A stretch of DNA of 47,478 nt from an uncultured Verrucomicrobiota bacterium. Its GTDB lineage: Bacteria; Verrucomicrobiota; Verrucomicrobiia; Limisphaerales; CAIYYI01. A program made the translations under genes and the position numbers. The notes below the pieces were generated by a model. It did not search any database. It was not told the origin of the DNA and saw only the letters and a list, made by a program, of their open reading frames with translations. Positions 42,673-47,478 of this stretch are shown piece by piece (the stretch's first letter is position 1; each line of letters starts with the position of its first letter). The stretch spans positions 1 through 47,478 of the forward strand of contig CAIYYI010000161.1 in NCBI GenBank assembly GCA_903930345.1, written 5' to 3'.

Positions 42673-44079
42673 ATGACCACCCTTGGCATTATTGTTGGCA
42701 ACCGGGGATTTTTCCCCGCCCACCTGTGCGACTCCGGCCGCAAGGAAATTCTCAAGACCCTCGAAAAACTGGGCATCGGCGTCGTGATCCTGCCGGTGGA
42801 CGCCACCAAGTTTGGCGCGGTGGAATCCCTGGATGACGCCCTGAAGTGCGCGGAGCTGTTCAAGCAGAACGCGGACAAGGTCGATGGCATCCTCGTGACG
42901 CTGCCCAACTTCGGCGACGAGCGTGGTGTGGCCAACGCGATCCGGTGGTCTGGCCTGAAGGTGCCCGTGCTGGTGCACGCTTTCAATGACAGCCCCAAGA
43001 TCATGACCATCCGTGATCGGCGGGACAGCTTCTGCGGCAAGATGTCCGTCTGCAACAACCTGCGCCAGTACGGCATTCCGTTCACCCTGACGCGGCTGCA
43101 CACCTCCACCCCGGATGACCCGAGCCTGCTGCAGGACCTGCAGGACTTTGTGGTGACCTGCCGCGTGGTGAAGGGACTGAAGAACCTGCGCATCGGTGCA
43201 CTGGGCGCCCGCCCGACGGCTTTCAACACCGTGCGCTACAGCGAGAAGCTGCTGGAGCAGTCCGGGATCAGCATTGAGACCCTGGACCTGTACGAGCTGT
43301 TCGGCTGGGTGAACAAGATGAAGGACGATGATGCCGCGGTGCAGGCCAAGTTGGCGGAGATCAAGGCCTACGTGGCCGCCAAGGCGGTCCCGGCCCCGGC
43401 CCTCATCAAAATGGCGAAATTTGGCGTGGCGGTGGACAACTGGATGAAGCAGACCCGCCTGCAGGCCACGGCCATCCAATGCTGGACGGCCATGGAGGAA
43501 TTCTTCGGGGTGGTGCCCTGCACGCTGATGAGCATGCTGAGCAACATGGGCCTCTCCAGCGCCTGCGAAGTGGACATCATGGGCACGGTGGCCATGTACG
43601 CCATGGTGCAGGGCAGCGGCGGCAAGCCGAGCGCCCTGGTGGATTGGAACAACAACTACGGCCAGGATCCTGACAAGGGTGTGATCTTCCACTGCAGCAA
43701 CCTGCCCAAGGACATCTTCGAGTCCGCGCCGGTGATGGATTACCAGGCGATCATCGCGGGCACCGTCGGCAAGGACAACACGTACGGCACGGTGGTGGGA
43801 CGGGTGAAGGCCTCGCCGTTCACCTATCTGCGCGTGAGCACGGATGACGCCTCGGGCAAGATTCGCGCCTATGTGGGCGAGGGCCAGCTGACGAAGGATC
43901 CGCTGAAGACCTTCGGCGGGTACGGCGTTGTGGAAATCAAGAATTTCCAGAAGCTGCTCCGCTACATCTGCGAAAACGGCTTTGAGCATCATGTGGCCGT
44001 GAACGCCACGCGCATCTCGGCGGGCGTGCAGGAGGCCCTCTCCAAGTACCTCGGCTGGCAGGTCTATGCCCACGAGTGA
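42673..44079 (+). CDS. L-fucose isomerase-type aldose-ketose isomerase
   Basis: A 468-residue cytoplasmic enzyme of the FucI/AraA superfamily. The catalytic and metal residues line up with FucI-type proteins: Glu299 in 'SSACEVDIMG', Asp324 in 'SALVDWNNNYG' and a late His in 'NGFEHHVAV' (His439/440). It is shorter than E. coli FucI (591). Because it directly precedes a dehydrogenase, ribulokinase and L-ribulose-5-phosphate 4-epimerase, the simplest reading is that it makes the ketopentose that AraB phosphorylates, in place of a classical AraA. It starts at ATG 42673, 54 bases after the ROK gene, and ends before a strong intercistronic hairpin. Confidence 0.85.
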   Translation: MTTLGIIVGNRGFFPAHLCDSGRKEILKTLEKLGIGVVILPVDATKFGAVESLDDALKCAELFKQNADKVDGILVTLPNFGDERGVANAIRWSGLKVPVLVHAFNDSPKIMTIRDRRDSFCGKMSVCNNLRQYGIPFTLTRLHTSTPDDPSLLQDLQDFVVTCRVVKGLKNLRIGALGARPTAFNTVRYSEKLLEQSGISIETLDLYELFGWVNKMKDDDAAVQAKLAEIKAYVAAKAVPAPALIKMAKFGVAVDNWMKQTRLQATAIQCWTAMEEFFGVVPCTLMSMLSNMGLSSACEVDIMGTVAMYAMVQGSGGKPSALVDWNNNYGQDPDKGVIFHCSNLPKDIFESAPVMDYQAIIAGTVGKDNTYGTVVGRVKASPFTYLRVSTDDASGKIRAYVGEGQLTKDPLKTFGGYGVVEIKNFQKLLRYICENGFEHHVAVNATRISAGVQEALSKYLGWQVYAHE

Positions 44080-44086
44080 TTGAATT

Positions 44087-44140
44087 CAGCCGGTCCCGGG
44101 ATCGGCGCGGCCAGCGCCGCGCGGTCCCGGGCTCCGGCTG
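44087..44140. promoter_or_regulatory. Strong GC-rich hairpin between isomerase and dehydrogenase genes
   Basis: CAGCCGGTCCCGGG (44087-44100) pairs with CCCGGGCTCCGGCTG (44126-44140) with small irregularities, and the loop holds a second palindrome (GGCGCGGCCAGCGCCGCGC). No T-run follows, so it is more likely an RNA-processing or partial attenuation element inside the operon than a full terminator. Confidence 0.55.
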
Positions 44141-44194
44141 GCTGACCGACTCCCGCGTATGCGCCGGTCCTCACCTCCCACCAAACCCGCCACG

Positions 44195-45241
44195 ATGCTG
44201 GCTGCCCGGCTGCATGGGCCGGCGGATTTGCGGGTGGAGCGCATTCCTCGCCCTGGCCCTCCCCAGGCGGGGGAGGTGCTCCTGCGGGTGCGGACCACGG
44301 GCATCTGCGGCAGCGATCTCCATTCCTACCAGGATGCGCGCATCGGCGACACTCCGGTGGAGTCGCCGCTCGTGCTGGGGCACGAGTTCAGCGGGGTGGT
44401 GGAGGCGGTGGGGCCCGCCGCAGAGGATGGCTGTTTTGCCTCCCTGCAGCCGGGCACGCGCGTGGCGGTGGATCCCGCCCAGCCGTGCGGCCGCTGCGAA
44501 TTCTGCGAGCAGGGCAACCCCAACCTTTGCCGGAGGCTTCATTTCTGCGGCAACCACCCGGACGGCGGCAGCCTGTGCCAGTGGATGCACATGCCGGCCC
44601 GCTCCTGTTTCCCGGTGCCCGATGAGCTGGACGACGAGGAGGCCGCGCTGCTGGAGCCGCTGGGGGTGGCCATCCATGCGGTGGACCTGGCCCGGTTCCG
44701 CGTGGGGTGTTCCGCCGCCATCATTGGCGCGGGGGCGATTGGGCTTTTGATTTTGCAGGTGGCCCGGCTGGCAGGGGCGCACCCGATCTTTGTGGCGGAC
44801 CGCCTGCCTGCCCGGCTGCGCCTGGCGGAAAAGTTGGGCGGCATCGCCATTGATGCCGCCGCCGAAGATCCGGTGCTTCGCGTCCAGAAGGAGACCGGCG
44901 GACGCGGGGTTGATGTCGCCATTGAGGCGGCCTGGGGCGACACCTCAGTGGCCCAGGCGGCGGAAATGGCGCGGCTGGGCGGACGGTTGGTCCTGGTGGG
45001 CATCCCTTCCGATGATCGCCTGGGCCTGAAGCATTCCACCGCCCGCCGCAAGGGGCTCACCATCATGATGAGCCGCCGCATGAAGCTGGTTTATCCCCGG
45101 GCCACCGCCCTGGCCTGCCGCCAGGCGATTGAGCTCACCGGCTTGATCACGCATCGCTTTAAACTGGCAGCCGCTCCTGAAGCGTTCGCCCTGAACGCCG
45201 CTTACCGGGAAAAGGTTGTCAAAGTCATGATTCACAGTTAA
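44195..45241 (+). CDS. Zinc-dependent alcohol/polyol dehydrogenase (MDR family)
   Basis: A 348-residue medium-chain dehydrogenase, expected to oxidise a sugar alcohol or sugar with NAD(P). Catalytic zinc ligands: Cys38 in 'GICGSDLH' and His63-Glu64 in 'LGHEFSGVV'. The structural zinc set is Cys98, 101, 104 and 112 ('[15 protein letters not shown]'). The cofactor motif is '[12 protein letters not shown]'. This pattern is closest to sorbitol/L-iditol and L-threonine dehydrogenases. In a pentose operon, arabitol, xylitol or arabinose itself are possible substrates. ATG 44195 fits the family N-terminus; ATG 44159 would add 12 untypical residues. araB starts 15 bases downstream. Confidence 0.9.
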   Translation: MLAARLHGPADLRVERIPRPGPPQAGEVLLRVRTTGICGSDLHSYQDARIGDTPVESPLVLGHEFSGVVEAVGPAAEDGCFASLQPGTRVAVDPAQPCGRCEFCEQGNPNLCRRLHFCGNHPDGGSLCQWMHMPARSCFPVPDELDDEEAALLEPLGVAIHAVDLARFRVGCSAAIIGAGAIGLLILQVARLAGAHPIFVADRLPARLRLAEKLGGIAIDAAAEDPVLRVQKETGGRGVDVAIEAAWGDTSVAQAAEMARLGGRLVLVGIPSDDRLGLKHSTARRKGLTIMMSRRMKLVYPRATALACRQAIELTGLITHRFKLAAAPEAFALNAAYREKVVKVMIHS

Positions 45242-45256
45242 CACAACAAGGCACCT

Positions 45257-46930
45257 ATGAGCGCAAAATATGTCATTGGCTTGGACTACGGCACGAACTC
45301 CGTGCGGGCCCTGATCGTCAACGTGGCCAACGGCCGGGAAGTCGGCACGGCAGTGTGGGGCTATGAGCATGGAACCCAGGGGGTGATCCTGGCGCGCGAT
45401 CCCAACCTGGCCCGCCAGCATCCGGCCGATTATCTCAAGGGGGCCGAGCTGACCATTCGGCAGGCGCTGGCTGAGGCTGGCAAGACCGTGCGCGGTTTCC
45501 AGCCTGCCCAGGTCATCGGCATCGGGGTGGACACCACGGGCAGCACGCCGCTGCCGGTGGACAAGCAGGGCCAGCCGCTGGCTTTCCAAAAGAAATTTGC
45601 CCGCAACCCGGCGGCCCTGGCCTGGCTGTGGAAAGATCACACCGGAGTGGCGGAGGCGGCGGAGATCACCGCGCTGGCGGCCAAAATCCGGCCGCAGTAC
45701 CTCGCCAAGTGCGGGGGCACGTACAGCAGCGAATGGTTTTTCAGCAAGATCCTGCGCTGCCTGCGCACCAGCCCCGAGGTGTTCAACGCCGCCCATTCCT
45801 GGGTGGAGCTGGCGGATTACGTCCCGGCCGCCCTCACCGGCACCGAGGCGCCGGACAAGCTGACCGTGGGTATCTGCGCCGCCGGCCACAAGGCGATGTT
45901 CAACGCCGAATGGGGCGGTTATCCGGATGCCGAATTCCTCTCCAAGCTCGATCCGAAGCTGGGCGCGCTGCGCGCCCGTCTGCAGGCCAAGGCGGCCTCC
46001 ATTGACCAATCCGTGGGTGGGCTGACCGCCGACAGGGCGAAGCGCACCGGGCTCTCCGCTGGCATCCCGGTGGCCGTGGGCGCGTTTGACGCGCACCTGG
46101 GCGGCGTGGGCTCGGGCATTGCGCCCGGCACGCTGGTCAAGATCATCGGCACCAGCACGTGCGACATGATGGTGGCTCCGGCGAACGCCAAGCTGGCCGA
46201 CATCCCGGGCCTGTGCGGCATCGTGAACGGCAGCATCCTGCCCGGCTTCTACGGCCTGGAGGCGGGCCAGTCCGCCGTGGGCGACCTGTTCAACTGGTGG
46301 GTGAATTACATCCAGCCGGGGGGCAAGGAGATGAACCACCGTTTGCTGGATGAGGCGGCGCTGAAGATACAGCCGGGCGAGTCCGGCCTGCTGGCGCTGG
46401 ATTGGAACAACGGCAATCGCACCATCCTGGTGGACCAGCGGCTCACCGGCCTGCTGGTGGGGCAGACGCTCTACACCACGCCGGCCGAAGTGTACCGGGC
46501 GCTGGTGGAGGCCACCGCCTTCGGGGCGCTGACCATCATCAACCGCCTGGAGGAGTATGGCGTGAAGGTCAAACAGGTGGTCAACTGCGGTGGTATTGCG
46601 GAAAAGAGCGCGCTAACCATGCAGATTTATGCCGATGTCACCGGGCGGCCGATGATGATCAGCCGCAGCGCGCAAACCTGCGCCCTGGGGTCGGCCGTGG
46701 CGGCGGCAGTAGTGGCGGGGGCCTATCCGAACTGCGCGGCGGCGCAGAAGAAGATGACCGGGCTCAAGCCCAAGGTTTACCGGCCCAATCCGCGCGCACA
46801 CGCTGTCTATAAGGAGCTGTACACCCTGTACCGCGAATTGCATGACGCGTTCGGCACGACGGCCTGGCAGGGCAATCTGGCGGGCCTCATGAAACGCCTG
46901 CTTGACATCCGCAGCCGGGTGCGCAAGTAA
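45257..46930 (+). CDS. araB: Ribulokinase
   Basis: Phosphorylates L-ribulose to L-ribulose 5-phosphate with ATP, the second step of arabinose use. The 557-residue length matches AraB (about 560) and not the ~500-residue xylulo- or glycerol kinases. FGGY landmarks: '[15 protein letters not shown]' at the N-terminus, '[15 protein letters not shown]', 'WKDHTG', the catalytic base Asp278 in '[11 protein letters not shown]', '[11 protein letters not shown]' and the C-terminal '[19 protein letters not shown]'. It is 15 bases after the dehydrogenase stop and is followed by araD, so operon membership is clear. The start at ATG 45257 is unambiguous. Confidence 0.96.
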   Translation: MSAKYVIGLDYGTNSVRALIVNVANGREVGTAVWGYEHGTQGVILARDPNLARQHPADYLKGAELTIRQALAEAGKTVRGFQPAQVIGIGVDTTGSTPLPVDKQGQPLAFQKKFARNPAALAWLWKDHTGVAEAAEITALAAKIRPQYLAKCGGTYSSEWFFSKILRCLRTSPEVFNAAHSWVELADYVPAALTGTEAPDKLTVGICAAGHKAMFNAEWGGYPDAEFLSKLDPKLGALRARLQAKAASIDQSVGGLTADRAKRTGLSAGIPVAVGAFDAHLGGVGSGIAPGTLVKIIGTSTCDMMVAPANAKLADIPGLCGIVNGSILPGFYGLEAGQSAVGDLFNWWVNYIQPGGKEMNHRLLDEAALKIQPGESGLLALDWNNGNRTILVDQRLTGLLVGQTLYTTPAEVYRALVEATAFGALTIINRLEEYGVKVKQVVNCGGIAEKSALTMQIYADVTGRPMMISRSAQTCALGSAVAAAVVAGAYPNCAAAQKKMTGLKPKVYRPNPRAHAVYKELYTLYRELHDAFGTTAWQGNLAGLMKRLLDIRSRVRK

Positions 46931-46964
46931 GCCGCCCGCGAAAACAGCCAACCTGAACCGAGCC

Positions 46965-47478
46965 ATGTACGAAGCCTTAAAAGAAAGTGTCTGGCGGGTT
47001 AACCTGGATCTGGTGAAAGCCGGCCTGGTGGTGCTCACCTGGGGCAACGCCAGCGGGGTGGACCGCCAGGCGGGGGTGATGGCCATCAAGCCGAGCGGCG
47101 TCCCCTACGATCAGATGACCGCCGCAGACATCGTGGTGCTGAGCCTGGCCACCGGCCAGGTGGTTGAGGGGGCTCGGCGGCCCTCGTCGGACACACCCAC
47201 GCACCTGCACCTCTACCGGGCCTTTGCGAGCATTGGGGGAGTGGTCCACACGCATTCCCTGCATGCCACCAGCTTCGCGCAGGCGGCCCGGCAATTGCCC
47301 TGCCTGGGGACCACCCATGCGGATAACTTCTACGGCACCATCCCGGTGACCCGGCAATTGACGTCTGAGGAAATCGCGGAGGCCTACGAGCACAACACCG
47401 GCAAGGTTATCGAGGACTGCTTCCGGCAGGGGGGGCTGGATCCCATGCAGGTGCCGGGCGTGTTGGTGGCGGGTCACG
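46965..47478 (+). CDS. araD: L-ribulose-5-phosphate 4-epimerase, 3' end cut by the window
   Basis: Converts L-ribulose 5-phosphate to D-xylulose 5-phosphate, linking arabinose to the pentose phosphate pathway. From ATG 46965 the 171 visible codons follow E. coli AraD closely: '[11 protein letters not shown]', '[10 protein letters not shown]', '[14 protein letters not shown]', zinc ligands in 'HTHSLHAT', then '[16 protein letters not shown]' and 'PGVLVAGH'. The remaining C-terminal part with the last His lies beyond the window. It starts 34 bases after the araB stop and completes the isomerase-AraB-AraD route. Confidence 0.96.
   Translation, partial: MYEALKESVWRVNLDLVKAGLVVLTWGNASGVDRQAGVMAIKPSGVPYDQMTAADIVVLSLATGQVVEGARRPSSDTPTHLHLYRAFASIGGVVHTHSLHATSFAQAARQLPCLGTTHADNFYGTIPVTRQLTSEEIAEAYEHNTGKVIEDCFRQGGLDPMQVPGVLVAGH

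Noticed and set aside
42646-44073. A 475-codon open frame opposite the isomerase
   Set aside because: His-rich shadow translation. The plus-strand protein has catalytic residues and operon context.
44945-46339. A 464-codon open frame opposite araB
   Set aside because: Shadow of the ribulokinase gene; no recognisable domains.

Overview
The window is about 47.5 kb of mostly GC-rich DNA, densely coding, with no rRNA, tRNA, CRISPR array or transposase gene that I can see. The gene content points to a free-living, polysaccharide-degrading member of the Verrucomicrobiota, probably the Limisphaerales/Pedosphaera side. This rests on many secreted glycosidases with Sec, Tat or lipoprotein signals, giant Ig-like/discoidin-like secreted proteins with a Verrucomicrobia-style C-terminus, ROK proteins, a multiheme cytochrome c fused to cytochrome b, and GC-rich spacers packed with short repeats. 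The assignment is an inference; no marker gene is present.

Layout. 1-548: the 3' part of an AT-richer membrane protein gene, then a repeat-rich spacer (549-1199). 1200-3523: an aldose-epimerase-like protein and a PfkB sugar kinase. 3563-8969: two secreted proteins flanking a spacer that holds a 160-bp MITE-like palindromic element. 9045-11715: hom-lysC (aspartate pathway, minus strand) with a clear terminator. 11800-16373: a minus-strand pair of an AraA-type sugar isomerase and a GH106-type alpha-L-rhamnosidase. 16511-17905: a flavoprotein disulfide reductase. 17967-21483: two overlapping signalling genes, a dCache sensor kinase and a receiver-kinase. 21654-23441: a secreted GH128-GH43 fusion. 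23562-27919: an ABC transporter operon (ATPase, FtsX-type permease, HlyD adaptor). 28083-29075: a ROK protein that has lost its catalytic Asp. 29072-38147: a second carbohydrate block with an SGNH esterase, GH10 xylanase lipoprotein, an unclassified exported barrel-like protein and a Tat-exported GH5 enzyme, interrupted by a nine-heme cytochrome c/b fusion and a GlcG/HbpS-like protein. 38197-39575: an Lrp-type effector domain alone, a spacer, and two small overlapping genes of lower GC. 39842-47478: an MFS sugar/nucleoside-type transporter, a ROK repressor, a FucI-type isomerase, a zinc dehydrogenase, ribulokinase (araB) and the start of L-ribulose-5-phosphate 4-epimerase (araD, cut by the window end).

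How it fits together: GH10, GH43, GH5, GH128, GH106 and the SGNH esterase would release xylo-oligosaccharides, arabinose, rhamnose and glucans from plant or algal polymers outside the cytoplasm. The isomerase-AraB-AraD cluster would carry the released pentose to xylulose 5-phosphate under control of the ROK repressor. No SusC/SusD pair is present, so uptake would rely on the MFS carrier or on genes outside the window. The most unusual points are the FucI-type isomerase where AraA is expected, the GH128-GH43 fusion, the ROK pseudokinase, the unclassified exported protein at 32191-34539, and the MITE-like palindrome.
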